A stretch of 64,000 bases of DNA from Adineta steineri (GCA_905250115.1 CAJNOI010000067.1:378490-442489); one strand, 5' to 3'; positions 36,860 through 50,147 are shown, counted from the first letter of the stretch. Notes: generated from the sequence alone by a model not told the origin. A program made the numbers and translations.

Positions 36860-37677
36860 ATGAATTTTCGTAGGAATAATATTTCTCTTATTCCAGCATT
36901 ACCTGCTTTTACTCAATGTTATGATGGTACTATATTAGGATTATTAGAACTCTACGGTGAATTGCCAAAAGATAATCTATTTTGTAAAATTTTTGATATT
37001 TGTAATTCAACAGATCGACAAGATCGAAATGGAAAAGGATGGTTTGTTACTCGAGATGGATTTTCATATACTCCTGATTCCTTAAATTTTGATGAAAGAA
37101 TGCCAAATTTAATGCCTTATCTTGACTACAATAAATTAATGAATATATCAAGCGCAATCCACCACAATGGTTATATCCAAATCTTTCTTGGACAGATAGA
37201 AAAATATTAGCACGTGTTGATAATTGTCGTCAAGCAAGTACAAATCGTATTTCAAACCTAATGCATGATTATATAAAATATTTATCTATTATGAATGAAA
37301 AATTTCATTCTACAAAAATTCCACGGATACAAATCAATTGGAATGTTATTGAAGGTTGGAAATGAAGAGATGAACATTGTCTAAACTTATTATATGAAAA
37401 ATTTAATAATTGGAAACAATTCGATTATGCTTATTGTTATATTACTAATATTTGTCATCAAGATACACAGCATTCAAAAGATTTAGTAGAAGTAATTGAA
37501 ATGCAAGAACTTAGTTTAATCAATATTTTAAATTTTTTAATCAATCAAAATATTGTTGATAAAGATACACATATTGCAATAACAAGTTGGACTACATGGC
37601 CCATTGAAATTGGTCAACAAACGAATGAGTTAAGATCTGGTGGTATGGCTCATACTGCAAATGAAATCTTTGAATAG
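36860..37677 (+). pseudogene. Decayed unrecognised enzyme-like gene
   Basis: An open frame from 36860 to about 37150 has motifs such as T-I-L-G-L-L-E-L-Y and N-G-K-G-W-F-V-T-R-D-G. The reading then shifts frame and continues (R-K-I-L-A-R-V-D-N-C-R-Q, I-Q-I-N-W-N-V-I-E-G-W-K) to 37677, with one internal TGA at 37363-37365. The composition is that of a globular protein without TM or signal. I do not recognise the family. The 5' end may be truncated, since a telomere-like hairpin abuts it. Confidence 0.5.
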
Positions 37678-39514
37678 ATGCTAATACCACATTCATTTGC
37701 AAAATAGGTATCAGATGTAGAGAATAAAATAAAACTATATCGATTGTTTATTCCGAAGATAAGATTATTTTCTATCAGGTAATCAATTACTCAAATTTAA
37801 TCATATTAATATACATTCTGACCTTGAAAATACGTTAATTTAAAAAAATGAAATAAATTAACATAAGACAGAAGTAATAAAATATATAAAAGTATATCGA
37901 TCGATTAAAGATAGAATTAAAAATGTTATTTAATTATTTCTCTCTTTTATTCGAAATAGAGTAAATTTTTAATATATTCACAACTAACAAGAAAATTATT
38001 TACTTAATTTTTTTCATCAAAGTTTTTAGAATGACAATTATATTATTTAATTTGATTTCATTGATTCTATTCAATATTTAAAGAATATGCATTAATTGTT
38101 AAGTATGAATAAATGTTTACAATTTTACATTTTGCAATCTATTCTATAAATATGAAAATAAAATTTTTTTTTTATTTATATTTATAAGAATACACATCAT
38201 TGATGAATCTTTAAATTTAATAATGTGTAAAGAAACAAAAATAGACTACATAGATAGATAAATAATTCTAATAAACATTATTATGCATATTGTTCAATAG
38301 AAATATTCCTTTTAAAATTAAATATTTATATATTGTAGTATTATTTTATAATGAATTAAAGTTTTTTTTATCTCACTGTTAGTGGTGAATCACGATTATC
38401 TTTTATACATATCGTTCTTTCTCTTTCTATTATCGCTTGTTATCGTTTCTCTTCTTTGTATTATTAACACCTATATATGTGCGTGCGTGTATGAAAATGG
38501 TGTGATTTTCTATATTTAAAATAAACATACACGCTCGTCGAAACGAGCTAACGTTTACTATATTCTATCTAAAAAAATTTTATTTTATCAAATAAGAAAA
38601 CAATAATTCATTGTTTTTTTTTATAAATTAGATAAATATTCATTATCTAGTACTTTTGAAAGTTTAAAAGATTTAATAGTTTTCGATCTTAAATGAAATC
38701 AGGTTAAATTTAGTTCGTCTTTGTGTGTTATAATTTTTTATGTTTTAATATAATAAATAAATCGCCACGTGGCTCAATACATATACATATACAGTTCATA
38801 GGTGTCATTGAGGTATGACGCGAAAAATACGTCTTATCATTATCGTGCGAACGAAAGAAGTAAGATAAATTTTATTATATATAGTCAATAAGCTAAAACT
38901 ACACAAAATATAATTATGAATACAAATTTCTTCATTCGCGCACATGTATATGCTCCGTTGCGGATAATTGCTTCTCACGTATATATTTTTTTTATGACTG
39001 CCAATAGAAACCCAATTTATGCACGCATGACTTGCAATATACTTCGTTGATGTTATCAATATGACACACAGTATTTGAGCATAATTATTACTGTATTATG
39101 AGAAAAAAATAAAATACCCCCTCGTTTTTCTCATAATGTATTTTTTTTTTATTTTTTTACATAACTACTTACTATACACATTTATTCATTTTCCATTTCA
39201 ATCGTTTTTCAATATTCTCTAACGGTAAATATTACAAAAAAAATGACAATTATCATATAAAAATCGATTTTAGTAGTTACCTCATTCGACCCATATTCTA
39301 AATAATATTTTGTGACATTTTATCATTTTTATATATAATTATTCTACTAAAAAGTTAGAAAAATAATGATATTTTTTGTGTTACTCTGCTATAATAAATC
39401 TCCAACTTCAATTATATGATTTTAAGATATATATTCTCACATAGATATTCTTCATAAGAAATACTTTATCTTTTATCATAGATCATCGATATTCATTACG
39501 AAAAACAACGAAAT
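37678..39514. other. Very AT-rich spacer
   Basis: About 1.8 kb of AT-rich DNA with homopolymer runs. No gene, RNA or transposon end is recognised. It should contain the promoter of the gene starting at 39515. Confidence 0.55.
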
Positions 39515-42500
39515 ATGAGCGATTATCCACAGTTGGAAACAATGGAAACCAACAATCTTCCTATATATACAATAGAAACAGAAGTTCCACTCAATGATCA
39601 ACTTACAGCTAGCAGAAATGTTTACATACAAACTAATTTAACTGCAAATAGACTCGATGATGTATCGGAAAATTATCGAGAATACATACAGACTATAGAT
39701 ATTGGCATACAAACAACATCTACAGATATTGTCTTGGATGATAATGTAACGAACGAACGTCAACAGGCAACAAATCAAAGAGGCAATACTAGGGAGAATA
39801 TAGCACATCCGGTAGATGGGACAGATGGAAATCGCAGTCGAGAAGTAACACGTGGTGGAAGACAAACAGGAAGATCAGAAGCAGATTCTAATACTAACAG
39901 AAATAGATCTAATCAACGAAATAGACACAATACAAAAAAAATTAATAAAGAAAATCTTAAAAGTGATGGAACAGATCCAAGTCCTATTCTAGGATATGCA
40001 GAAGAACCTATATTACCACTTGCACAAGCATGTGCTCCATTGAATGATATTTTTCATAATTTATCATTCTATGTTGACTTAGCATTAAGAGAAACTCCTG
40101 AACAACCACCTGATGGATTAACAATTAATGAAAGTGCTGCAATTCGTCTTTATACAATTGAATGGGATAAACCTCATCGAAGTCTCTATTCAACACTCAA
40201 TTATAATCTGAAAAATAATGATCGTCCAGCACTTTTACCTTTTTTCAAGTATCTCAAATTGTTCTTAACTGCTCTTGTTAAATTACCATGTGTTCCACCA
40301 TTAACTGTTTGGCGTGGAGTAACTATGAATTTAAGTGCAGAATTTCCACCTGGTAGTGCTATGACATGGTGGGCATTTTCATCATGTACTACTGAAATGA
40401 CTGTACTTGAAAATAATATGTATTTGGGACAAGAAGGTGATCGAACACTTTTTTCTGTTGAAGCTATTAATGGTCGAACAATAAAAGCACATTCACATTT
40501 CGTTACTGAAGATGAAATTGCTCTTATGTCAGGTACTCATATGATAGTTCAATCACAACTTAGCCCAGCACCTAATTTATATATTATTCATTTGAAACAA
40601 GTAGAACCAGAAATGATGACACTTGAACCACCATTTGAAGGTATTTCAATCATTTATTGTATATATATATATTAATAATATTTTTTTTAATATTTAGGTG
40701 CACATATTTATCCAAAAATTCCGTAAGTCTAATTTAATATTTTTTTTATTATTTTATTTCTTTTTATTCATATAAGACGTCCATTTTATCGAAAGAAACG
40801 ATTTATAATTCCAACGTGTTTATTGCTTACTCTTCTTATTGCAGCTGTTGTTATTGGTGTTATTTTGGGAACAAAATCAAAACCAACAAGTATGAAATTT
40901 GAATATTCTTTTTCTATTTTAAGAGAACTTATAACATTTTATTTCATATACATATTCATAAGTAATAAATAGATTCTCATATAGTTTCTTATCTAGTTAA
41001 ATTATAAATATTTCAATTAATTTATTCTATATTTTAATAATAATTGTTTTGTTTTAGAATATGTATGCGATAATCCATTTGAACCATTCGATGCTGTTGA
41101 TACTGGACACTATCCATCTTCTTCGGTACTGGGCTATTTCGATAATGATACATACATCGATGTCGTAATCGCAAACTCAAACGACAATACTGTGTCTTTA
41201 CTACTAGGTGATCAGAAGCAAATTTTTCGAAGTACACGACCTGCTATTGGTCAATCACCAACTAGTATGATATCAGTCGACTTGAATAACGATAAGAAAA
41301 TAGATTTAGTAGTAGCTAATACAGATGACGATACAGTTAGTGTTCTATTTGGTTTTGGAAATGGACTTTTTCTGGATGCAGTCCATTATGATGTTGGTCA
41401 AGGCCCTACCTATGCTGCATCTGGTGATTTTAATAATGATGGTCAACCGGATTTAGCAATAGCGAATCGAGATGACATGACTGTTAGCATACTTTTTAAC
41501 AATGGATTTGGTCTATTTCCAAATAGTACCTATTTTTCACTTAATTTCACCGCATCTGTTCTAATCGCTGGTGATTTCAATGGTGATAAAATCATGGATT
41601 TAGCAGTGTCATTTACTTTGAATCCTTCTGTTAATGTATTTTTTGGTATTGGAAATGGAAATTTTAGTCTTGCACCTAATTATAGTACTGGTTACTATCC
41701 AATTTCTATGATATCAACTGATATAAATAATGACAAAACCCTAGATTTAGCAGTAACCAATAGTGATGATGGTAGTGTCACTATATTGCTTAACAATGGA
41801 GATGGAAGTTTTACGACATCCACTCTTAATTCGATTGGTTTTGAGTTAGATTTTTTGATAACAGCTGATTTCAACAGTGACAATAATGCAGATTTAGCAA
41901 TATTAGATACTTATGCATATACTGTTAATGTACTACTTGGGTATGGAACTGGAAGTTTTCAATATAATATCTCGTATCCACTTAGTTTCTACCCGCTATA
42001 CATTGCAGCAGTTGATTTCAACAATGATAACAAACTAGATTTGGCAATAATAAGCAATAATGAGTACAATACCAGAATATTATTTGGTCTTGGAAATGGT
42101 AATTTCGACAGTAAAGCTAAGGATGTAGATACTGAATCTGCCTTGTGGCTACTATCATATGATTTTAATGGTGATCATAATCAAGATCTTGCATTGATTG
42201 CTCAAGAAGATAACAATATTATTGTGATACTTGGTAGTGGAAATGCTACTTTTTTAACTCCATTAAGCAATAAAGTTGGTGGTTTTCCATATCAAGTTAT
42301 ATCATCTGATTTCAATAATGATACTAAACAAGATGTGATAGTAATCAGTCAAGATGACAGCAAACTTGATGTGCTCTTTGGTCGTGGAGATGGATTTTTT
42401 GATACTCCAGTCAGCTACATAGTTGGAAAATTACCGTCTTGTGTCGTCGCAATGGATTTTAACTCTGATAATATACTCGATTTGGCTGTGTCAACTATTG

Positions 42501-43132
42501 AGGATGCTACTGTCGTTGTATTGTTTGGTACAACAAATGGGAGTTTTGTAACCCAACAAGCATATAAGTTTAACGGATCTCCGACGTGTGTAACATCTGC
42601 TGATATAGATAATAATGGATATCCAGATTTAATAGTGACAAATACAGGAAACAATACCGTTAGTATATTTTTCAATAATGGGAGTGGTACTTTCATATAT
42701 TCAAAAGACTACAAAGTCGGTAGAACACCAAATTTTTTAACAATAGGTGATTTTAATAATGACAACAGTACTGATTTGGTAGTTGCTAACTCTGGTTCGA
42801 ATAATATTAGTGTATTAATCAATAATAGAAATGGAAGCTTTAGCAATGTAACAAATTATGCAGTTGGGAAAGGTCCAATTTATGTATCAGTTGGTGATTT
42901 TAATAATGATACAAATTTAGATTTAGTAGTGGTTAATGGTGATAGTGATAGTATCAGTGTATTGTTCGGTGTTGGAAATGGAATATTTCATGCTCAACGT
43001 ACCTATAAGACAGGTGGTAATCCGACTTCAGTGATCGTTGGCGATTTAAATAAGGATAATAGACCGGATTTAGCTGTGACTAACTCTAAAACTGACACTT
43101 TATCTGTTTATGTGAATATTTGCAAAGGCTGA
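39515..43132 (+). CDS. ADP-ribosyltransferase - TM - VCBS propeller fusion protein
   Basis: Exons 39515-40640, 40698-40722, 40777-40889 and 41058-43132 have consistent phases and encode about 1,112 aa. Residues 1-160 are polar and Arg/Asn-rich. Residues about 165-375 form an arginine ADP-ribosyltransferase fold with the R-S-E triad: R267 (V-W-R-G-V), S289-S290 (A-F-S-S-C-T) and E332-D333-E334 (E-x-E). Such enzymes move ADP-ribose from NAD+ to arginine. A 25-nt micro-exon precedes the TM exon (R-K-K-R then about 22 hydrophobic residues). The last exon holds about 14 FG-GAP/VCBS repeats (D-F-N-N-D-x-x-x-D-L-A-V), the units of integrin-alpha-type beta-propellers with Ca2+ loops. With no signal peptide, a type II arrangement follows: catalytic domain inside, propeller outside. 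The TM exon phases match those at 52735-52916. Confidence 0.88.
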
Positions 43133-43167
43133 TGGTATAGGACAATACGTACTATATTAACAATTAT

Positions 43168-43173
43168 AATAAA
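43168..43173 (+). terminator. Candidate polyadenylation signal
   Basis: AATAAA lies about 35 nt after the stop codon of the ART-TM-VCBS gene, followed by T-rich sequence. Confidence 0.4.
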
Positions 43174-43602
43174 AATTTCAGTTATCTTTTTTTTATTTTT
43201 TACTTTTTTTATACATTATAGAATTTTTTTTTCAATTTGTGTTTCTAAGGGAGGGGAGCGTATAAGATTAGAATCAATTTCTAGTATAAAAGGTCCCCCT
43301 CCTTTCTTATTTAGAATCTTAAATAAAATTCTATATTTTTAATTTCATCTTGTTTATGAATTTTAAGATGAAGAAAATATTCTTTTAAGACATCATGAAA
43401 TAAAACATTTAAGATTTAAATCATATGAAATCACTTTATCAATAATTTCATCTATAGAAAAATAATCGATATCTTCCAAGTTGTAAAGAAATTTAAAAGT
43501 TAATTCTATTTATTTTATATATAGATATGAAGAAGACGAACGAAAAAGAAGAAGAAAAGATAAAAATAATTCTTTACAACTGATAGACAATTATCAATTG
43601 CA

Positions 43603-43939
43603 TTAATATTTTGTAATAATTATTTCAATAGTTCGAACAGGTCCATGAAAGAATGTATTGCCATCGTATTTTGGAAAGTAATAGTGTCATAAACAAAAAA
43701 TAAATACGAAACCGATCAAAGCAATCTCATAGTTCATTTGTTCTGCATTGAGTGTTTGATATGATGGAAAGAAAAGTAATAGGACAATAGAAGACACCTG
43801 GAGTTATATCATTCCAAATAATTCTTGATATAATCGGTGTCATATAACCGAAGTACATATCTCGCATTGTTGATATATTAAACGCGGAAAATAAACTGTT
43901 CTGGATTAATCGAGCTTCACAACAAATATATGTTAACAA
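43603..43939 (-). pseudogene. Possible amino-acid/APC-type permease C-terminal remnant
   Basis: On the minus strand, hydrophobic segments (M-Y-F-G-Y-M-T-P-I-I-S-R-I-I) are followed, after a frame change, by Q-T-L-N-A-E-Q-M-N-Y-E-I-A-L-I-G-F-V-F, then a TGA, then H-Y-Y-F-P-K-Y-D-G-N and F-F-H-G-P-V-R-T-I-E. The Q-T-L-N, then M-N-Y, then G-P-V-R-T-I-E order resembles the last helices and tail of fungal-type amino-acid permeases. Only the 3' part is visible and it is broken. The family assignment is from memory of motif order alone. Confidence 0.35.
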
Positions 43940-46629
43940 TGTATCGATTCAATTTTCGTCCTTCATTTATGATTAATAAATATCAACTTCTTCTAACACA
44001 ACCTAATCCCTGGAAATTCGAATTTTATGGAAAATCAACACGAGATTATTCTATTGATGATCATAATTTAGTTTACATTAATTATATATGGCCCATCTAT
44101 CTTTTAAGCGATTTTGAGTCACCATAAGATACATACAATTTTTTGGGTTGAACTGCATTCGATGCAATTGTTTCAGACTATAATAATCAACAGACACAAA
44201 TATTATATTTTATGGATTTTCTTTTTATCAACAAAATTACATCATTATCAACCCCTATTCTGTTGTTGTTGTTCATTATTAATAACTTGTTGAAAGTTTA
44301 ATACTTTTACAATCTAAAATCAACAAAAAACTTGTCTATTTATTTGAATATCATTTCACAAAAAAAGCATTTGTGTTTCTCGTTAATTTTTGAAATCTAT
44401 GTTTCCAGTAACATCTAATATTCCTTACCGACTAATCTTAGAAGTTTTTTTCATTCCAATTTCAACTAGAAAATAGACAAAATATTTATCATGCTTTCTC
44501 ACTGTCTCTCTCTGAAATAATCAGTTGTTTTATAACGTAGATCATCACGTCAATGTAAAACGTCATATACTAATAAAAACTTCCTTTTTCAATGTTAGTT
44601 TTCAAAAAAGAACTCTTATCAGATAGATGTGTTATTTTCTTTAAATATGAAACTGTTAGAGACAACATTTAGTGTAATTATTAGTTAATAAAACATTGAA
44701 AATCAGCGCTGTTCAAAATATGCGACATTTCCTAACAGAGAAAAAAAGCTGATGTCAGTTATTTTACAGAATAGATAAAGGATTATGATATTCATTGATT
44801 TAATTGGAGATCAAAATAGAACATTCAAGAAAACAAAAATGATTAGCACTTGATCTTCACTCAGTTATAGTCTACTAGATATGACTAATCAATAGAAAGA
44901 ACTACAAACATGATTCTAGTTACGACCATAGTCATATGAAATACGTAACACAATGAATCATCACCATCTGTTGTGGATAATTCTGAGACAGTTTTATACA
45001 GCAAAGATAATATTTTGATATTTAATAGAAAATCATACCAGTCTCTAAAAAAATTTTAATACTGATTTGATAATAAATTGATTACTTGTGTATAATTTCT
45101 CAATATCGAAGTTTCTAATCGACTGCATATTTAACTCGTATATTTGAAATTCATGATATTCTCCAATTTATTATATCAGCTCTGTTTTACATAGTTAGCA
45201 AACGGAAATAAAATTATTAACATAGATAAATAGTATTTATATTTATTTCAACGCTCACACTCTTCCGTTTTTTTAATTTTAATCAAATGCACAAATATAA
45301 AAAAAGTATTAGTGAAAATCATATTCTACCTTTCCGCTTCTCGAAAAAAACATAAATGATAAGAAAATGCTCGGCAGTAAAAACATTTTTTTCTCGCCCA
45401 TTTATTCTCTTAAAAATAGAGAAAATGCGCTGAAACGCTGTGCCTATCTGACTGTTCAGTATAAATCTATAAAAAAAAGTTTTACACGTCAGAGGTAAGC
45501 ATATAAACTGAATGCACCGTTGCATTAGTATATTATGAAGAAATTTCTATTTTTTTTTCTTCGTTGTGCAGTTAATTCAGCTGTGGGTAAGTGAAAAGAC
45601 CATGAATAGCTGTGCCAACTATAACTTTCACTCACATCTTTCTTCTTTATTGGAGAAATAGTAACATATATAGTCATAACAAAAGGAAAATGACCATTGA
45701 GTGAGAAGTTCCATGGATGACCAACAACATGATAGGAGTATCCATTTACACAAGAAAGAGAGAAAAAAGTAAAGTTTAATGAAGAGAATGTAATGAATAA
45801 TTGAAGTACAACGATGAGAAAATGATAATGGTAGTAAAACAACAGATATAGCAATACCTTGCAAGTCTTTGACTGAGACTCTTTTATATTGATATTTAAA
45901 AAGACCACAAGTTTCGTCCCAATTAAGATCGGTGTATCTGAACAAAATCAGCCAAAACAGGACATATTTTCCTTTTATTTGAACTACTACAACTTTACGA
46001 CATTGGCCACATAAGTGATAAAACTTTTCTCATAAAAACGGACAGTCCAAAAGACTCACAGATTCCAAAACAAAAAATATTTCTTCCACCATCATTCCTG
46101 TAAATGTATATATAAATGAGAATCTTTGTTTATTCATTACGTATTTGATCCCTGCGATGGCTAGCAACACTAAACTTCTTACGGCACTCTTTTAGGTTCA
46201 GAGGAAGTCTGAGAGGGAGCGGTAAAGTGGGGGGGGGGGTTGGATGAAATTTCGTCTAGGTTTGATAAAACACCTGAGATAAGCAACTTCAACATCGGAG
46301 TTGGGCTCTCAAAATAGAGAGGATTTTAGAGCGAAGTAAACACGCCACCCGTATAGAATTGCGGCGGAGTTGAAGTTGCCCATCGCTGGTGATAGATGAA
46401 AAACTTTCCAGCACATCCCTGTCTACATCTCCCATCATTTCTTGAGGGTGGGTGTGGGTATAGATAAAGATACAACAGCAATATCGACACTCACACCCTT
46501 GTTTTGTGATGATAATGCTGGTACATTTGATGACAAAAGTCAAACAGAATCGATAATTTCTTGAGAAATTATTCAATCAATCTTCGTTTTAGATTAACAT
46601 AAAAGTTTGACGTTTAAACATTGCCAAAG
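43940..46629. other. Spacer
   Basis: About 2.7 kb without convincing genes. Overlapping minus-strand open frames at 45319-45945 lack conserved features. A 65-codon plus frame at 43930-44127 is unrecognised. A G run lies at about 46230-46240 and a hairpin repeat at 46443-46500. Confidence 0.5.
46443..46500. repeat. Telomere-like hairpin
   Basis: TTGAGGGTGGGTGTGGGTAT faces GACACTCACACCCTT. Confidence 0.65.
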
Positions 46630-48063
46630 ATGAAAATACCAAGTAAAGAGGATCTACGTCGTCTCTTTAACTTTCTCAAATCTCACCTATATCGATTGAA
46701 TTTATTCAATACTGCCAGCGAAGATGAACCTATTATAGAAAATGAACGTCGATCAACTCGTCTTTACTTAGTTCTTCTCGTGACATCAATGATGATTTTT
46801 CTTGCATATTATAGTGCTGTATTTTTTACAGAAGACATTTTCATTTCATCTCCTTCATTAATTGAATATGATCGTATACAAAAAGAAGCTTCATTACAGT
46901 GTCCGTGTACAAATATCGCAGTAAAGTATGAAGTATTTACTGAGGTTGTACCCACTTATCATCAATTGTGCGAAAGTGCTCTCGTATCAGATGAATGGAT
47001 TAATCGTTTGTTTCGTTTATATGAGCAAAGTTGGAACAATTCAACTCCAATTGACTTTCGTCGAATAGGTGTATTTCAGTTTCAAACACTTCGTTCGCTC
47101 TGTGAATTAGCAAACGACACAATCAGCAGGAGTCTTCAATCATTTAATTACAACAATTTTGTTCAATCTCTACTAGTTTCACCAGACATTTTTGAAGGTC
47201 AAATCGGCTCCTTTATCAAAGAGTTCATCGAAGAAACACCCAAGACATTTCTAAGAGCATTTAACTTTATGCAAGATACAACAGCACAGAGTTTGTTCAT
47301 GGCTGGTGCCTCAATTACAAGTGTTCGACCAGTTACACAATATACGATAAAAGAATTCGTGCGCGGTATTGTTCCTTATCCTGGAGTCAACTACACATTT
47401 ACAGATAATTCCACCTGTGTCTGTTCAAGTTCAACTGCTACTACCTGTATGGGTCTGGCAACATTTGATAATAATGTCCTACCTGGTTTCCAAACTGGTT
47501 GTTATATGTTAAATGCATTGATGAATTCTACTCTCGAAGCATTCGACAATCAGACATTAATCAATAGGCTGAATAATTCATCACGAAGTTTTCAAAAACT
47601 CAATTCATCGAATTCACACTGGAAAATTGAAAAATTACTTAGTCAAATGTTCGTCGAATCTTGGTCAAACAATACATCATACAATAAATATTTTCAGAAA
47701 TGTGCACCTAAATCATGTTCCTATAGAAAAATTCACCATCATAGTTTTTGGGAGATTCTTCTATCGTTGATTGGCTTCTTTGAGGGAGCATCGACAGTAT
47801 TAGGAATTCTCGTACCGATTCTTATTGTAAAAATATGGCCAAGGGTTCGGAACAAGATTTGTAAACAAACATCACCCACGACACAAACCGTCGTAGTGGA
47901 AACTGTGCCAGGTAAGATTTATTTAATGAACTATGAAATATTCAATATAAATTATTAGCTATCAGAGATATGTGAGGTAAGGATTTTTCATACTCTGACG
48001 ACCTCATCTCATGACTTCTGTCTCATAACTCCACTCGTCCTCATTGCTCAGTCATTTGAATAA
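46630..48063 (+). CDS. Two-TM Cys-rich unit protein (single unit)
   Basis: The main exon 46630-47911 encodes one complete copy of the two-TM unit found three times at 586-6309: a basic cytoplasmic tail, TM1 after R-S-T-R-L-Y-L-V-L-L, S-P-S-L, L-Q-C-P-C, Y-H-Q-L-C-E-S, an ectodomain with Asn-linked sites, F-V-E-S-W-S, C-A-P-K-S-C-S-Y, and TM2 near residue 400. The donor at 47912 (phase 1) can join AG|AGATATG at 47966 and read to a TAA at 48061-48063, adding about 33 codons. The second exon is uncertain, because GTAAGG at 47977 could be another donor leading into the next unit at 48661. No phase-compatible acceptor was found there, so I keep the genes apart. The frame is intact, unlike its downstream neighbour. 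Confidence 0.7.
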
Positions 48064-48402
48064 CCCGTCGATTCTCCAACAGAATTTTCCTTCTCATTCG
48101 ATCTGCTGGGCTTTCATAACCAAAGTCTTCATATCTTCGCTCACATATCATCGTACAGCCTAAGCATTTTTTCTTTTGTCTCACGTCAATTTCAATGAAT
48201 TCAGAATCTGTATCATCCCGAAATCGGAACAGCTCGATGGATGCTCCCGTCTATCAAAGTCCGCAATTCATTTTGATTTGTCATCAAAGAAAACAAAAAG
48301 TATACCAAAACACTAACATACTTGAAAAACGTATAGGTAGGGATGTACCAAGCCCGAGCCGACACCGAGACTCTCGGACTCGGGCTCGGGCTCGGACTCA
48401 GT

Positions 48403-48510
48403 CAGGGCACGGGTGTGAGAATGGATGTGGGTGCGGTGAGTGCGGGTACTATCCTTTTCACATTCACATACACCTCCACCCACACTTTCACACACACCCA
48501 CAAGGATCTC
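48403..48510. repeat. Telomere-like hairpin, long and diverged
   Basis: CGGGTGTGAGAATGGATGTG and related G-rich repeats on the left face CACATACACCTCCACCCACA and CACACACCCACA on the right. It is preceded by a GGGCTCGG direct repeat at 48380-48395. The three overlapping open frames here are repeat-derived. Confidence 0.55.
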
Positions 48511-49827
48511 AACACTCTTATTTTTCAGCTCAGTTTTATTCAAACATGTCATCACGAGTTCACTGAAACTCTAAATTGAGAATTTTTGCATGAATATTTA
48601 TGCGTTATCATCGAGTGTTCTAACTTTTTTTCGGCAATTTCAAGAAGTACACGTCTGAAAATGTTATTCCAACGGACCAAACAAAAACTACTTGAATTTA
48701 ATCTATTCAAAAGTATTCCACGTTCAACAAATGAAACTATTCTTCGACAACAACGTCATACAACTCGCTTATATTTAGTTTTGTTATTAGTAACATCGAT
48801 TACTCTGATCTGCTATGTGTTTCTTGAATTTATTACAATCAGTAAGACTATTGAATCACCATCGTTAAAAACTTTTACTCAATTGAGTAAGGAATATCCA
48901 TTAACACTTGACTGTCCATGTAGTCGAACTTCATTCGAATATAAACAATTTTTTTCTGATATTAAAGTTGAATACCATGAAATCTGTTCATCTGAATTCA
49001 TTACTGCTCGTTGGATCCAACTTCAATTTGTCGAATTTCCCACGAGAGTATTTTGGATCAACGATTTTCGTTTTCAATCTCAAATGCATTTTCAGCTTTT
49101 ATCTACACTTTGTCGTGTAGCTAAGCAAACTATCGAAGACAACCTTCAATCATTTTATCGAACAAAATTCATTACTCCTAAAGTTATCGATAATTTTTCT
49201 TTTCAAATCGAATCTGAATTAATTCTTGAACAATTCAAAAGAACAGTACCAGAATCATATCGACGGACATTACAACTAATAGAAGCAAATCCTGAAATTA
49301 ATCAATTGATTGTACCACTCAGTTCTATTTTTCGATCCGACAGAGATGTTCACAACAAAACGGTTTTTCGCTTAAAATCTGAGGCAACTGCTCTAAATGA
49401 TCGTCCTGTATGTATGGCCGGCGGAGAAGGCAAAAATGAAGATAATTGCGAATGTTCCTTTTTGCTACTTAACTATTCCAACGAATGTGTTCTAAAAACA
49501 TTTGTTTGGAACGAACATGTCGATCGAGACACTATTCCAGGAATGAGACTAACGGTATCTCCTGTTCGCTCTGTTTTAATATCGACATTAGAATGTTTCT
49601 ACGATGCGACATGTCTATTTGGGATTACACGTAAAATTAATTCGCTAGTTTCACCAACAAATTTTTCAACACTTCGTTTATCATCGTTAACAATGAACGA
49701 AAGTCAATACGATACAATCGATATGTTGGCAAAGAAACTTTTTATTCGAACATGGTCTAATAATCAAAGCTCATATGAATCTTATTTTAATCAATGTCAT
49801 CCTTTATCTTGTCAATATTCATATCTA

Positions 49828-50147
49828 GCCGCCATGGTTGAGTGGTTACGTTGTTCGGCACGTATCCACAAGGTACTGTGTTCAAACCTCAGTAACATCA
49901 TCCATGGAATGACCCTGGACAAGTCACTAACGGCTAAGTTGTCTCAAATGACTCATTCCACATGAGTCATTCATACTGGTTATCTTTAGTCAGTATGTTG
50001 GACGGAAGAGGGTGCAGATACCGCCGTCTGTAAAAAGAAAAAGACGACAGAACCCGGCTGCATGTGGAAAAACTCTAATAATAACCGCAGCCGGCCCCTA
50101 AGGGCGATAAGCCTATGGGACGTTATTATTATATTATTATTATTATT
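49828..50147 (+). mobile_element. tRNA-derived SINE with 13-bp target-site duplication
   Basis: The 320-bp insertion is flanked by ATATTCATATCTA (49815-49827 and 50148-50160). The 5' end is tRNA-like: box A TGGTTGAGTGG near 49835 and box B-like GTGTTCAAACC about 50 bp on. TGGTTGAGTGGTTA resembles Ser/Leu-type tRNAs. The body contains GC-rich CCGCAGCCGGCCCC, and the 3' tail is (ATT)n. This is the structure of a Pol III SINE mobilised by a LINE partner. Confidence 0.85.

Noticed and set aside
38805-39059. 84-codon minus-strand frame
   Set aside because: AT-rich spacer, unsupported start and no conserved segment.
42415-42696. Antisense frame within the VCBS exon
   Set aside because: A shadow of the strongly repetitive coding sequence on the other strand.
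45319-45945. Three overlapping minus-strand open frames of 68-127 codons
   Set aside because: Different frames over the same DNA with no conserved motif. They probably arise from chance in T-rich sequence.
48195-48579. Open frames on both strands of 78-123 codons
   Set aside because: They run through the telomere-like hairpin and the GGGCTCGG repeat, so the apparent His/Thr/Cys/Glu-rich proteins are repeat translations.
49828-49900. tRNA gene on the plus strand (box A and box B-like sequences)
   Set aside because: No cloverleaf acceptor pairing is evident. The sequence continues into a 320-bp unit with an ATT tail and target duplications, so it is a SINE head.
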